Assembly (NCBI GenBank): GCA_022393335.1
Contig: JAJEKB010020264.1
Location: forward strand, 123,703-187,702
Length of the DNA stretch: 64,000 bases
Direction: 5' to 3'
From: Macrotrachela quadricornifera
Taxonomy: Eukaryota > Rotifera > Eurotatoria > Philodinida > Philodinidae
Position numbers and translations under genes: made by a program. Position 1 is the first letter of the stretch. Each line of letters starts with the position of its first letter. The notes beneath the pieces were generated by a model that saw nothing but the letters and a program-made list of their open reading frames with translations, did no database searches and was not told where the DNA came from. Of this stretch, positions 12,335-24,786 are shown piece after piece.

Positions 12335-12890
12335 AGAGTACCTACAACTCCTCATGTCTTATCCTATGAAGGTACTCATAGGACCCCATCGTCTATTCTA
12401 TGAAGTACCTATAACTCCACATTACCTATCGCATGCAAGTACCCATAGGCCCTTATGGCCTATTACAAGGTGGTATCCTTAGGTCCTCATCTTCTACTAT
12501 ATGAAGGTACCCTTGGGACCTCATCTCCTGTTACATAAAAGTACCGTTGGATCTTCAAGTCTTACTATCTGAAGGTACCATTCCGTCTTCATATCCTATT
12601 ATGTGAAGGTATCCTAAGGTCCCCATGTCCTACTATATGAAGGAAGTCTTAGATTCCCAAGTCCTATTATAGGAAGGTACCCTTAGACCCTCACCTCCTA
12701 TTACATAAAGATACCCTTGACTCCTCATTTACTATTATATCGAGGAACCCTTAGGTCCTCATCTCCTGTTATATACAGGTACCCTTGGTCCTCAAGAGCT
12801 ATTACATGGGAAAATCTTTGGGTTCTCATATCCTATTATATGGAGGAACTCTTAGTTTCTCAAGTACTATTGTAGAAGGCTATCCATCAG
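12335..12890. repeat. 35-bp minisatellite, left array
   Basis: A unit like GGTACCCTTAGGTCCTCAT followed by CTCCTATTATATGAA repeats about 15 times with substantial divergence. The same unit recurs in opposite orientation at 13320-13392 and 14730-15240, and in the hAT-like element at 46838-48038. There is no coding potential. Confidence 0.75.
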
Positions 12891-13392
12891 TCAGTACCGG
12901 GATGCAACAATGTTAACACTTCCAATGGTATTGGTGACATTGATAATGTGTAAAGACAAAACCAAGTTGAGTATTTTGAAAAACTCATCAACGATTCGAA
13001 TTCAACGACTCCGCCAAACCTTGATCCAACTATATGAAGAAAATATTTTTTTCGAAAAAAAAATCTTTCCCTGACGAAAAATCAAGAACATAAAATTAAT
13101 CTTTCCATATTTTATGTTTTTTGATTTGTTTCATCAAGGAAGGGCTTCTTTTCGAAAACAGTGATTGAATATGAAGTTTGAACAACGGCTTTCTCGATTG
13201 AAGAATTCGAATCTACTATTAGCTTTTCGAAATTCTCACCTTTAGTGCAAACTACCAATACCACTAATACCTGATAGCATTGGTATTTGAAGCATTAGGA
13301 ATGTTATATCCCTCTGCTGATTTAAGTATACCATCATATAACAGGAGATGATAAGCCAAGTGTACCTCATATAGTAGGAAATGAGTATTGAA

Positions 13393-14729
13393 CAGAGCTG
13401 CAAACAGGCCGCTTTTTTGGCGTGACTTGGGGGGAATGTGTCAATTCGTCACAGTTTTTTTTGCCTGGGTTTCGTAACGAATTGATAGTACGAAAGCCCG
13501 TATCAGAGCTTTCGTAACAAATTTCACAGGGTGATCATAATTGATGTTTGAAAATGTATCATTACAGAGCTTTTGTAACTAAAAGAATATAATTTCTACA
13601 AACTAAGTTCAGCTATCAGCCACATCCTCATTACGAAATCCCTGTCGCTCCGTTGCGAAAGCTCTGCAACTATTACGAACCCTTCGTATTAATCGTTACG
13701 GGTGCCCGATAAATTTCGATACGACATCCCTGTATTTTTGGATATCCCTATTTTTGATGTTACGAAAGGTCTGATTTTTGCTGTTTGTTCAACACGTCAT
13801 GTGACGAGTTGAGACGTGCTCGACCTGGGCAGGCCGGTCAGGCCAAAGAAAGCTATTCGGCCTGTTGCTTGACCTACAGGCTTATACTAAGCCTAAAAAT
13901 TGCAGTTGATTTTTCTAACACAAATATCCATCAAATTGCACACTTAGCGACATAATTTAACATAAATATGATTTTTTATTTCTATTTTCACAAAAGTCAT
14001 AATACAAAAAAAGGCTCTCATAAAATCGAAGAAAACGCACCTGAATCAATACCAAAAATAGTATACAGGAAAAAATAATCACTATTAAAAAAACTGTTAG
14101 CGCAATCACTACGGAATTTAAATGTGAAAAACGATATAACCGTTTTCGTTGGCGGCCACAGACTGTGACGCTACTTTTAGCTGTTGATCACGGTCGATGG
14201 AGGAATGGGTCCAAATTTCTACCCTTAAATACTTCAGCACTCTCTTTAAGATCGTGTTTCACAAAATTTCTAAACATCTAGTATTATAATAAGATGAAAG
14301 ATGATAATACAGGATATTTATTATGAACTGGTTTTAAATATATAAGATCTTGTCCTTATGTAAAAAAAGTCTAAAATAATTAAATGAATTTGTTGATATT
14401 TTGCGCTTGATTCGTATTATTTTCTTTCACAAAAATTATACGATATATTGATAAATCTCTTTTCTCAGTTTCAGCTTTTGTGCTCTTATACTGCGCCTTA
14501 AACGAATTCTAAACCATTTCTTTTTCTTTTTATTTTAATTTATTATTCAACCTGCTTTATAGCGACATCAAATCTTCGAATGACGTAAATCTAACATTTC
14601 AACTAAAAATTGATCAGGCCAAATAGTTTAGCCTGATCTGATTATGAATTTTCCAGTCTGGAGCAGACCAGGCCAAAATATAAAAACTCGGTTTGCCCTG
14701 ATACCTGGCCTGACAGATTTGCACCTCTG
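13393..14729. mobile_element. hAT-like element inside the minisatellite
   Basis: The ends CAGAGCTGCAAACAGGCC and (right complement) CAGAGGTGCAAATCTGTCAG are hAT-like. The flanking octamers gtattgaa (13385-13392) and gtatctaa (14730-14737) match at six of eight positions. Minisatellite units continue on both sides, so the insertion point is inside the array. GGCC/CAGGCC motifs cluster in both subterminal zones (13820-13890 and 14615-14715). A GC-richer block at 13430-13790 repeats TTACGAAA/TTTCGTAA and may be a further nested insertion. No transposase is visible. Confidence 0.6.
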
Positions 14730-14737
14730 GTATCTAA

Positions 14738-15240
14738 GGGTACCTTCATATAATAGGAGATGAGGACCTAAGGGAACCTTCATATAGTAGGACATAAGAA
14801 ACTAAGGATGCCTGCATGTAATAGGACATGAGGATCTAAGGATACCTCCATATAATAGGAGACGAGGACCTAAGAATACCCTCATATAATAGAAGATGAG
14901 GACCTAAGAGTACCTTCATATAATAGAAAATGAGGACTGAGGGTACTTACAGATAGTAGGACATGGGAACCTAAGGATACTTCCGTATAATATGAGATGA
15001 GAACCCAAGGGCATCTATATATAATAGAACATGAGAAACTAAGGATACCTGCATGTAGTAGGACATGAGGACCTAAGGATACCTCCAAATAATAGGACTC
15101 GAGTACCCAAAGGTATCTTCATATAATAGGATATGAGGGGCTAAAGGTTCCTCGATATAAGAAGACTTGAGGACCTAAGGGTATCTTCATATAGTAAGAC
15201 ATGAGGACTCAAGAATACCTTCATATAGTAGGATTTACTA
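14738..15240. repeat. 35-bp minisatellite, right array (inverted)
   Basis: Units of the form CATATAATAGGAGATGAGG followed by ACCTAAGGGTACCTT repeat about 14 times. They are the reverse complement of the left array at 12335-12890, so the two arrays form the long arms of the element's palindromic layout. The flanks at 15240-15320 carry a short AATAACAATAAC-type repeat. Confidence 0.75.
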
Positions 15241-16054
15241 TTGATCTGTTATTGATAACAATAACAAATAACAGAAATAGTTATTGTTATTAATAATAAC
15301 CGATAACAATAACTTTTCATCGCTACTCTGAAATCTTGTGAAATCTCTTGAGATCTTTCGAAATCCCTTGAAATCCTTTGAAATCCTTTGAAATCCTTTG
15401 AAATCTTAAAATCTGCTATTTCCTCCTTACGTTTTCTACTAGAATAGTTACCTATCAGTGCGGTAATAATACAGGATATATATTCTACTGTACTAATATT
15501 ACTGTTAGAAAGATCTTTATATCTTAACTACGAATATTTGTTGAAAATATTCCTTCTAGATCTTAAAAACCTCAAATAATTTTGAAATTTTTTGAAAAAT
15601 ACGAAATTTTTGCTAGGTGGGAAATATATATCCCACCGGGACTGAAAGGGTTCAGTCAGATTTTCACCAAATTTTCTATTTTTGATCGATTATTCTACTT
15701 TCAATCAATTTTAATCTTGATAGCTGAAGTACGTGTTTCTCTCAAATTTTGACTTAGAAACGATAGGTTTTTATTTTTTCTTATCAGATTCCTTTCGTCA
15801 ACAAATAGGTACTACAATGCTGGATGAACATCTGGCACATGTGGCATAGTTCATGAGATGACATCCATTGGTACTTACTCATTCTTTCACTGCCCTGGTT
15901 ATAATAGATTAAAAACAAAAAATCGATTAAAATCATTTAAATGTAGAACAACGATTATAATCGGTGAAAAATAGAAAATCTGATTCAAATCGTACCATTT
16001 TAATCGATTTCCCATCAAAAAACAAATCGAGTATAATCAGATTTTTTTGTCGTT

Positions 16055-18974
16055 TTTTTATATTGGTGATGTGTATAATACAAACAGTATCAAGAAGGTT
16101 GCTTCTATCGACTATATGTCTTTCAAAAATTGAATCACAGGTAGAAAATTGTAAATTAATATATTTTACTTACTGATTGTGCACAAAACCCATAGGAATG
16201 ATCTACATTCGATGTTATTCGAATCGATAATTTGAACATTAAAACTTCAAAGTCTCATCATTCGACAGTAGCATTTTGTACTAGTAAATAGTAAGTTTGG
16301 ACGATTGAATAGCTTGCGAAGTAAAATTTTGTTTATCATTGCGCATATTTAAACATTTTTAGCATATTCAAAATTCTTGAATACTAAAACCAATACTAAC
16401 ATTACTTAGAAATATTTATTCGAAAAATACATACTCGATAGTAACATAATGCAGATTTCAACATGTAATTATCTACAAAAATCATGCCAGTAAGCCAATA
16501 AAATATGACAATTAAAAATCATGTAGGATTTTTCAAGGTGAATCGTTTATATCAAAATTCAAAATTTTATCATTGATTGATAAAGTGTTACGTGTAAAAT
16601 AAAACACATTCGAAATATTTATTCATGATTAAAATATGTTCAATGGAAATAATCTTGCATGAATAATGGAAACCAGTTATCCAATTGTAGATGTCTACAT
16701 TTGATCAAACACCCAGTTGACTAAGAAACGATTTTTTCGATATTATGTATATTATTCTTGAAGAAAATGCAGCGTTATAAAATATTGTGCATATAATATG
16801 ATGTGCTCCATATGGTTAATAGTTAACTAAAATAAAAAAAAGGTATAATTCATTGAGGCATGACTGCGTAACAAGCACATAAAAGCACATGTTTGTATGT
16901 CTCTGTTTATTCACGCATCGCGATAAATGAGGTAAGACGTTGCTGACGATATGACGATTGTAGAAATCAATCAACCCTCTTATCTGGTTTTATGATAATT
17001 ATAACTCATTGAACATGGTTAGGTGATTCAACTCTTTCGAAAAAACTTTCTATGAGTTCGTTCTAATACATATACTGACTAATTCTATAGTATGAAACTT
17101 TCTTTTCTAATAATAATTCTATTAGTTTATATTTTATAATCATCATTGACAGAAATTTTAATATGTATAAATAATCAATTGATTATAACTGCATTTGGCA
17201 AGGACAATTTCCATTTTAATTTTAATCTTCTAGTTGTTCATTGGGAATGATAACAATGAAAATTGATAAACTTCATGATGGAGCATTTTCGTGAATTAGA
17301 TTTGAAACTTATTATTGCGCTTATTCATGTGATCATATTTTAGATTTTGAATTCTTGGATTCTATTATAAGAACATGTTCTACGATTAGAAATATTTCTA
17401 TAAAACTAAAATTGATATAATAAGATGATAAAGTTTGAGGACATTGTAGACCAGATGAAAATATTTTAGAAGATTTGATTAGTTAATGATTGAACAGAAA
17501 GTTAATTGGAATATTTCTCTTGAAAAGATTTCTTAAATATTATCTTTATTCTTTTGTTTTTCTTAGATAAACAATCAAATCATTAAATATAAGAATTAAA
17601 TTTTGGCAAAAAGCAGTGATCTCTAAAGTGCATAAACTCTAAATTTGGAGCTCACCCATAGATCTATGGTTTATGATATGGTTCTGATATCTATTCAATT
17701 GTATGAAAAAGTTTTCCTTCATAGATTGCAAAATTATGCTCTAGAAATGAAAGTGCCATTCCCAAAATAGAATCAAAATAGTCATAACTTGGAAGTGCAA
17801 TTTGCGCAACAGAACAATTTTTTTCTGCCATGGGAATGACACTTAAAAAATCAGAATATAATTGGTCTGTTTTGGAAATGATAATTCCAGTTCCAGAGCA
17901 TAATTTTTCTGCCTGTAGGAAAACCTTTTCCGGATACTTTAGTAGATTTGATAATGATATCAAAACATATTGATACTTAAGTAAGCTGTAAATTTGAAGT
18001 TAACGTGTGGAGGTTTTTTTACTATGACTAGTTGATACTTATTATAACATTTAAACTATCTTTGGTAAAAAAAGAAACATCAGTATGACATATACACAAA
18101 TATAAAAAACAGCATCCTATTTATTACTATTTATCCAAATAATATCCTACCCTGTTCATAATCTTTCATTGTGAGTCGATGAGGACCAATAAAAAAAAAT
18201 ATTGTCTTTGACTCATCTTGCGATTCGAGACAAAAAAATAAAATGAAAGATTTTGTTGGACAATACGAACAAATTCTATGTTCTTGACTCTTTGAGGTGA
18301 CTACTTGTAATTATATTATCTCAATTGTCGATATTGATAGGAGATTTATGCCATGACTATACCATATATTGGTCTATAGAGCACTGAATAATATCAATGA
18401 ATCATGTAAAAATAATTTATCCCTGTATTAGAGCTCCATAATGACAACTTATTTCTCTTGCAATAGCTGATCATTTACACAAGTAACGTTCGCCGTTTCG
18501 ACTTTCTTGACCCTCGACTATATGAACAAATATTTTTGTGTTATTATCGACCTAACTGAAATAATAAATGACAATACAGAGTCTTGTATAACTAATTACC
18601 TGAAAGTAAATTCGTATACCTTTATATTTGATTTAACTTTATCAACTTTTATTTTAAATTATAGATGGATACACTGAGTTTTTATTTCTATGATCAAACT
18701 TGAAAAGTATTGTTTAAAGGTATCATCTTTAATTGAAATACAAAAATTTATCCTATTTTCTGTTTCCAAAAAACCAGTATACGATGCTTTTTTTCTAAAT
18801 ACTTCAGGTTATGGAGTGATGTAGAACTTTTAATACTTTGATTTTTGAACAGCCTTTTTGACAGAATTCTAATTGACATATATTCACAAAATGATTTAAA
18901 TGGTATCAAATCCAAAGATTTAAGCAATTAAAACAGTCATTATCCATGCATTTCTTTGGGAACAGAAAATGGAC
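16055..18974. other. Gene-free AT-rich stretch
   Basis: Nearly 3 kb without a supported gene, clear element end or tandem repeat. A 90-codon minus-strand frame (17691-17963) has no motif I recognise. Old, unrecognisable repeat sequence is the likely content. Confidence 0.45.
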
Positions 18975-18977
18975 TAA

Positions 18978-19234
18978 CGAGGGAATCTTCCGAGATGCTA
19001 AAAAGCTTTTGAGTCCAAATGTTGTCCATAGGTAGGGAACATATAGACTAGAAAAAGCGTAAGAGGATATGGGCCCAAATTGAGATTTGACTGAGATATC
19101 GACCTTTTACTATAATTTTCCTATAAGACTCCATTTTCTCAATAAAATCAAAGTTTGGAATTTCGTCATGAAACTTTGCCCATATTAAGGCCTCAACTAT
19201 GGAGCTCATCCACAAAGTTGCAGAATTCTTGAAC
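18978..19234 (+). mobile_element. Half of a TNA-type foldback element (copy D, left arm)
   Basis: TAA (18975-18977) precedes CGAGGGAATCTTCCGAG, the family terminus. The arm runs about 255 bases and is then interrupted at TAA/CGAGGG by the next element (19238). The matching family arm, in the other orientation, is at 24787-25236. Whether these are two truncated copies or one rearranged copy cannot be settled: both contain the inner part of the arm, which argues for two copies. Confidence 0.6.
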
Positions 19235-19237
19235 TAA

Positions 19238-19400
19238 CGAGGGAACTACCACAACTGGTTCCGAGCTTTTAGCTTCGTCTTTTGGCTATAGGTAGGCCTC
19301 AATGGGACTAAGAAAAGCCTAGAAGGATTAGTGCTTATGGCTCTTCTTTCCCGAGATATGGCCAAAACTAGATTGTAAAAAAAGGGATTTTTTTCATTTT
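19238..19400 (+). mobile_element. TNA-type element left end (copy E), upstream of a transposase remnant
   Basis: TAA (19235-19237) is followed by CGAGGGAACTACC. About 150 bases match the outer arm of copy B at 22359 closely (shared CTTTTGGC-ATAGGTAGGCCTCA block). Unlike copies A, B, C and G there is no immediate return arm. Instead a pogo-like transposase remnant follows from about 19650. No matching right end is visible between 21100 and 22000. Confidence 0.55.
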
Positions 19401-19653
19401 TTGAAAAGTTTTTTTTTTGTCATCCAAAATTATTCTACATTCGTCTTGTACAGCTAGCTCTAGCAGTAACTTGTTCTCCGCAGTAATTTTAAATTCCTGG
19501 ATTTGTCTAAATGCAAAATATCAAATTATAGTTATTCAAGCGTTGGTGACATGCGATGTTACAGAGAAAGAAAAAGAAAAGAAGAAAAGAGAAAAATGAC
19601 TGTCGATACTTGTTAATCACGTGTGTCATGTCGATGTCATAGAGGAACGTTTA

Positions 19654-21105
19654 ATGGAGACAATATTTTTATGCCAATTTTCATTTTGTTTAAATATGGT
19701 TGAAGCAGATGATATCGTAGCTATGCTAGCTGAACGAGTTTCTCAAAAAGATGGATACCAACCTAAAGGAAATAAACAAATTCACGAATTCATGCAGTAC
19801 CTCTTTGAAACTATTCAAACTTTTTTCTCTGCCTCATCGTTTGAAATTTACGATGAATCTACACTCGATCAAACATATTCATCTGATGATTCTTCAGAAG
19901 ATGAATTTCAAGAAGGTGATTCCCAAGAAAGTGAAGATATTGAAGAGACAGAATCTGAGGAAATGGAAACCAATGATGAACAAACAGGTTCAACAACAGA
20001 AGTAGAAGGAAAAAAAGATGAGCAATCAACGGACAAATTTTCTCTTCAATATATGAGACAAGTATTAGATTATTATGACGAAATTAATCAAAATGGAAAG
20101 CGAAAACATAGTTGGAAAAGTTTTAGCCGTCGATTCCGTCGCATTCCGCAAAGGCAATATATTTTTCGCTTTCCTGATTATGTTCATCGTAATGGATTAA
20201 AACGACAAAAACTAGACGAAATCGATGCACATGTTTTTACATTGTTTAGAGAAGGTCGTGATCAATCTTTATGTATTCATGATGCAGACCTGCAACGCTG
20301 GGGTGCGACGAAGGTTCAGCAACAATCAATGTTTGAATTTGTTGCTTCTAATCATTGGGTTCAGAATTTCAAGTATAAACATCGTATTGTTTCTCGAAAG
20401 ATTTCTAAAGTTATTAGCAGCCAGTCGGTGAAAAGTGCTGATGAAATTGAAGCTTCAGCCGAAGAGTTTGTCAACATTGTACAAGCAGAGATGAAAAACT
20501 ATTCTCCAAGTCAAATTTTTAATACAGATCAAGTTGGTTTGGCAAAAAATTTCAAAGTAGTCGTACACTAACTTTCAAAGGAGAAAAGACAACAACTGGT
20601 TCGGTGCGATCTAAGAATGCCAGTAGTCATTCTTACACTATACAACCTCTTGTCAATATGGATGGAAAAGTAGTCGGGCCTATATTGTTATGTCCTCAGG
20701 AGCCAAACGATCGACTTAGTGAAGGTGAAGTTAAATTTTCAATCTTTTAAAGTTTATTGAGCTTTATTAAATTTCAAGTGTACTATCTCGAATGTTTTGA
20801 GCTGATAATGTAGTCGTTACTTGTTCAAAATCTGGAAAATTAACTAGCTCGCATGCCAATTATTGGATTGATCAAGTCCTCATTCCCAATATACCCTGCA
20901 AATGTCTGCTTCTTTCAGATTCGTGGCGAGGACAGAATGATATTTAAATTTATAGGAAGGTAAAAGGCTTGAAACGATTACAAATACCCAATAAAACGAC
21001 TGACAAGATACAACCACTTGACTTTACTTACGGCTGCTTTTTATCGAACAGGTTCCAATCCACTTAATGCATCAAATCCTGCACTCACTCCCATTGCGAC
21101 CTCCA
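19654..21105 (+). pseudogene. Broken pogo/Tigger-like transposase
   Basis: The first frame (about 306 codons from the ATG at 19654; another ATG at 19697) has an acidic stretch (residues about 85-125), a region resembling a CENP-B-type helix-turn-helix (W-x-x-x-F-x-x-RH-x-IVSRKI-like) and IFNTDQ, which fits the first catalytic Asp of a DDE domain. The frame then shifts: TLTFKGEKTTTGSVRSKN continues in another frame from about 20560. After a gap that may be an intron come VVTCSKSGKLTSSHANYW and CLLLSDSW, which fits the second catalytic Asp. After another break comes KLQIP-like sequence ending IQPLD (about 20955-21030). The order is that of DDE_1/pogo transposases. Frame shifts and stops (for example 20568 and 20945) make it non-functional unless unusual splicing occurs. 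Confidence 0.6.
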
Positions 21106-22023
21106 ACATCACCTGCGAACATATTAATGCTAAAGATTTCCAATGGCCCACCTAACATCATCTTTTTTTTCTTGATTCAACAAACTTTACCAATTTAAAT
21201 AAGACAAACACATCAATAAAAACTTGATTTCGCTTCTCTCATGGCTAAATACCGTTAGGGGTGAAAAGTAATCAATTTGGGAAAATAAAATAAGATAGGC
21301 TAACGAAAAAAAAGAGAGATAATACAGGATTTCAGCGCAAACAGCATCCATATCCGTTTTTCTTCCAAACAAAAAATTTCTGTTACTCTTCTTATTACAT
21401 AGAGATATCCAAAAGTAATAGTAACGACATTTTAGTATCACATACTAAGCTTGATAAAAGTTCCTCTTTACATAAGATGATAGAGAAAAAAATCCTCTAT
21501 CTTTCTATGCTATTTGATCACTACTAAACTAATATCGTAATGATAAAGTTTCGATAAAAACTACTTTTGTTGAACGCTAGATCGTTACAATAAACCACAA
21601 CGGGTTCGGTATAAAACGTGAAGTACTTTAGCACTTCATTTTACCATTATTGAACATATTATATTAATAAAAACAATATATATATACTACAAGATGCAGT
21701 GTGAAAAATTCTACAATTTCTACTGAATCATTAATTTCCTAAGTGCACTTTCTGCTTTCAAAAAGAAACAAACGTCTGAGTGGCCAAATTTTGACTTTAT
21801 AAAAACAAGCTTTTCTTTTTAGAGAAAGACGTATACGTTTTATCCTATCGTATTTTGGTATAGTTCTCTTTCTAAAATGTAAAGTTTTTTACGCAGTATC
21901 TTGTAGCGTATTCTGTGTTTTAAAGCAAACATATATAGTAATAAGAAGATGAAATAGGATGAAATGTATATAACTTTTACCAAAACACAAATCTCGTTTT
22001 CGCCATACCAAAATGACGGGGGC
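21106..22023. other. Gene-free stretch
   Basis: No gene or clear repeat is supported. Short minus-strand frames at 21187-21441 and 21840-22037 have no recognisable motif. It may contain the decayed 3' part of the transposase-bearing element. Confidence 0.4.
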
Positions 22024-22358
22024 GCATAAGACCACAAATCGGTGCATAGACATTTTTCCTTCTAAATCCTATTAAATTTTATGTCAATAGAAAGAGAATA
22101 TTGATATGAGCATTTTGATGTTAAATTTATGGTGTTTCGGTCGATTTTTTTAAAGGTTACAACTATTAACAAAATTGCTCATTTTTGATTATTTCTTCAA
22201 TAAATGATGTCTGCATAGAGAGTTTAATTTTGTAACAATTACATAAGATAAAATGGAACTTAAATCATAAATTTGATAGTTCTTGAATAAGGCTTCAATT
22301 CTGCATATGAATCATCAATCGATTATTCCATTTAGTAGAATTCAATAGTAAATTCTTA

Positions 22359-22948
22359 CGAGGGAACATACCCAACTGATTCCAAGCTTTCGGCTTCATC
22401 TTTTGGCCATAGGTAGGCCTCAGTGAAACTAAGAAAACCTTAAAAGGGTTCGTGTCCATGACGTGTTCCTGCTGAGATATCACGGTTTTAGTGAATTTTC
22501 GCTATAGCACCCCACTTTTCCAACAAAACTATACTTTCGAATTTTGACTTGAAACTTTGTGCGCATAAAAAATTGCAGAAGTTTTGAACAAAGTCTATTG
22601 AAAATACAGAACTATCAAGAAACAGATTCTTTTTCGTATATAGTGTATATAGGATGCAGTTTTTGAAACTGGGTGTCTCATAGAGACTTTGTTCAAAACT
22701 TCTGAAATTTTTTATGCAAGCTAGTCTAGCTGAGGTCTTTATGCACACAAAGTTTCAAGTCAAAATTCGAAAGTATATCTTTGTTGGAAAAGTGGGGTAC
22801 TACAGCGAAAATTCACTAAAAACGTGATATCTCAGCAGGAGCACGGCATGAACACGAATCCTTTTAAGGTTTTCTTAGTTTCACTGAGGCTTACCTATGG
22901 CCAAAAGATGAAGCCGAAAGCTCGGAATCAGTTGGGTATGTTCCCTCG
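22359..22948. mobile_element. TNA-type foldback element (copy B) with empty-site proof of TTA duplication
   Basis: Termini are CGAGGGAACATACCCAACTG and its near-complement at the right, flanked by TTA (22356-22358 and 22949-22951). The opposite arm of the giant palindrome has the same flanking sequence with a single TTA (complement TAA at 24452-24454) and no element. This proves the element's boundaries and a 3-bp duplication. The arms (about 270 bases each) pair with few mismatches around a central spacer near 22600-22680. No protein is encoded. Confidence 0.8.
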
Positions 22949-23253
22949 TTAGTATGTACCATTGATATGATGTCTATATTTGTAATCTATAGTGATTTTG
23001 AGACGCATAATTTATCATAAAAATTGAAGGTACCAAAATTGTGGTCCAGCTCATTGAATAGCTCTTTGAAAGAGCTACAAAATCATATCTTTTCGAAAGT
23101 TTAAAACTATAGTCCCATAGAAAATTTTCAGTGAAAATATCTTAAAATCACAATTTTTTCACTTTTTTCATTAGTTATAAGGGTATTTTGTCAGAAAAAA
23201 ATAGTTCTTGTATTCAAATAGATGTCAAATTTGGAATTAGCCTTAAGAACTGA

Positions 23254-23867
23254 CGAGGAAACCTCTTCGGATGTTAAATCGCTTTTGATTTGAGACTATA
23301 GCCATTAGATAGAGCCTACTGATATGTGCTCAGATCCATAAGAATTCGGATGCATGGGCCTTTGGGGGCGAGAGATTGGATTTTTTACGGTATTTTTTAA
23401 TGAGGCGTTGGTATTTGAGGAAACTCAAATTTTTGAATTTTGACCTGAAATTTTACCCAATTAAAGGTCTCTACTAGATTAGATATCATACAAAATTTCA
23501 GACATTTATCACAAACCTTTCGTGAACTATAAACTAGTCAAAATACCTATGGTTTCTATATGGAGAACACTCGCACTTCAGGACCCACTAGCTGACGAAC
23601 GGTTTGTGATAAAGGTCTGAAATTTTGTATTATATCTAATCTAGTAGATACCTTTAATTGGGCAAAACTTTCAGATCTAAATTCGAAAGTTTGAGTTTTC
23701 TCAAACACCAACACCCTGTTAGAAAAAATATCCTAAACAATCTAATATCTTGTCCCCAGAGGCCCATGCATTCGAACCCTTATGGATCTGAGCACATCTT
23801 AGTAGGCTCTATCTAATGGCTATAGTCTCAAATCAAAAGCGATTTAACACCTGAAGAGGTTTCCTCG
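23254..23867. mobile_element. TNA-type foldback element (copy C) with empty-site proof of TGA duplication
   Basis: Termini are CGAGGAAACCTCTTC and its near-complement, flanked by TGA (23251-23253 and 23868-23870). The opposite palindrome arm has the unoccupied site with a single complement TCA (24152-24154). The arm sequence is a different subfamily from copies A and B and the same as copy G (55503-56048). Arms pair over about 260 bases, with about 80 bases unpaired in the middle. It encodes nothing. Confidence 0.8.
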
Positions 23868-24786
23868 TGAGTCGAACTACGTATAATTCAAATCTTCCCT
23901 CCCCAAGGATGGCTTCATAACACACCGAATATAATATATCTCATTAAGGACAATTGAACTGGTGGAACTAAGTACTACAGCCTTAATGATAGTAGCAAAA
24001 GAAAAATACCTACAAATATGCTGTGTATAGAGTGTTTTCAAAAGACACGACTTTTAAAGATGTTATGAAGACATTCCTGGGGAGGGCTGGGATAGGTTTT
24101 TAGAAAAAAATCAAAAAGTCTTTAAAAGATTTGAATTATACGTAATTCGACTCAGCTCTTAATGCTGATTCCAAATCTGACATTTACTTGAATACAAGAA
24201 TTATTTTTTCTGAAAAATACCTTTACAACCAATGAAAAAAGTGAAAAAATTCTGGTTCTAAGATATTTTCACTGAAAAATTTCTATGGGATCATAGTTTT
24301 AAACTTTCGAAAAGATATGATTTTGTAGCTCTTTCAAAGAGCTATTCAATGAGCTGGACCACAATTTTGGTACCTTCAATTTTTATGACAAATTATGCGT
24401 CTCAAAATCACTGTAGAGTACAAATATAGACATCATATCAATGGTACATACTAAGAATTTACTATTGAATTCTACTAAATGAAATAATTGGTTGATGATT
24501 TATATACAGAATTGAAGCCCTATTCAAGAACTATCAAATTCATTATTTAAGTTCCATCTTAACTTATGTATTTATTACAAAATCAAAATCTTTATGCAGA
24601 CATCATTTATTGAAGAAATAATCAAAAATGAGCAATTTTGTTAATAGTTGTAACCTTTAAAAAAATCGACCGAAACACCATAAATTTAACATCAAAATGC
24701 TCATATCAATATTCTCTTTCTATTGACATAAAATTTAATAGGATTTAGAAGGAAAAATGCCAATGGACCGATTTGTGGTCTTATGC

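Larger units (their letters stand above)
11826..15650. mobile_element. piggyBac-like element with internal minisatellites and transposase remnant
   Basis: CCCTTTCAGTCCCG at the left is exactly complementary to the right end. TTAA lies on the left (11822-11825) and the one-base variant TTCA on the right (15651-15654). Inside, both subterminal zones carry TTGAAATC repeats (12255-12320 and 15335-15415, opposite orientation) and oppositely oriented 35-bp minisatellite arrays. A minus-strand remnant of a piggyBac cysteine-rich C-terminus lies at 11975-12226. A hAT-like element (13393-14729) has landed inside the minisatellite. Confidence 0.65.
11761..16054. mobile_element. Outer inverted-repeat element enclosing a nest of transposons
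   Basis: The left end (AACGACAA followed by AATCTGATTATAATCGATT) is mirrored at 15985-16054, including the inner AAAATGG-ACGATT part, over about 60 bases. Subterminal copies of ATTATAATCG and AAATCTGATT lie at 15900-15990. No target duplication is clear. Its centre is taken up by the piggyBac-like element at 11826-15650, which in turn holds a hAT-like element. This makes the region a nest at least three elements deep. Confidence 0.5.
22024..24786. repeat. Giant palindrome (about 1.55 kb ancestral) carrying two foldback insertions
   Basis: GCATAAGACCACAAATCGGT at 22024 pairs with the complement ending at 24786. Pairing continues inward through both arms: 22105-22140 with 24635-24710, 23011-23060 with 24350-24400, and 23871-23925 with 24060-24150. 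The unpaired centre is about 23930-24055. The left arm is longer only because copies B (22359-22948) and C (23254-23867) are inserted in it. The right arm keeps both empty sites. The palindrome's own ends show no obvious target duplication, so its class is open. Confidence 0.75.
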
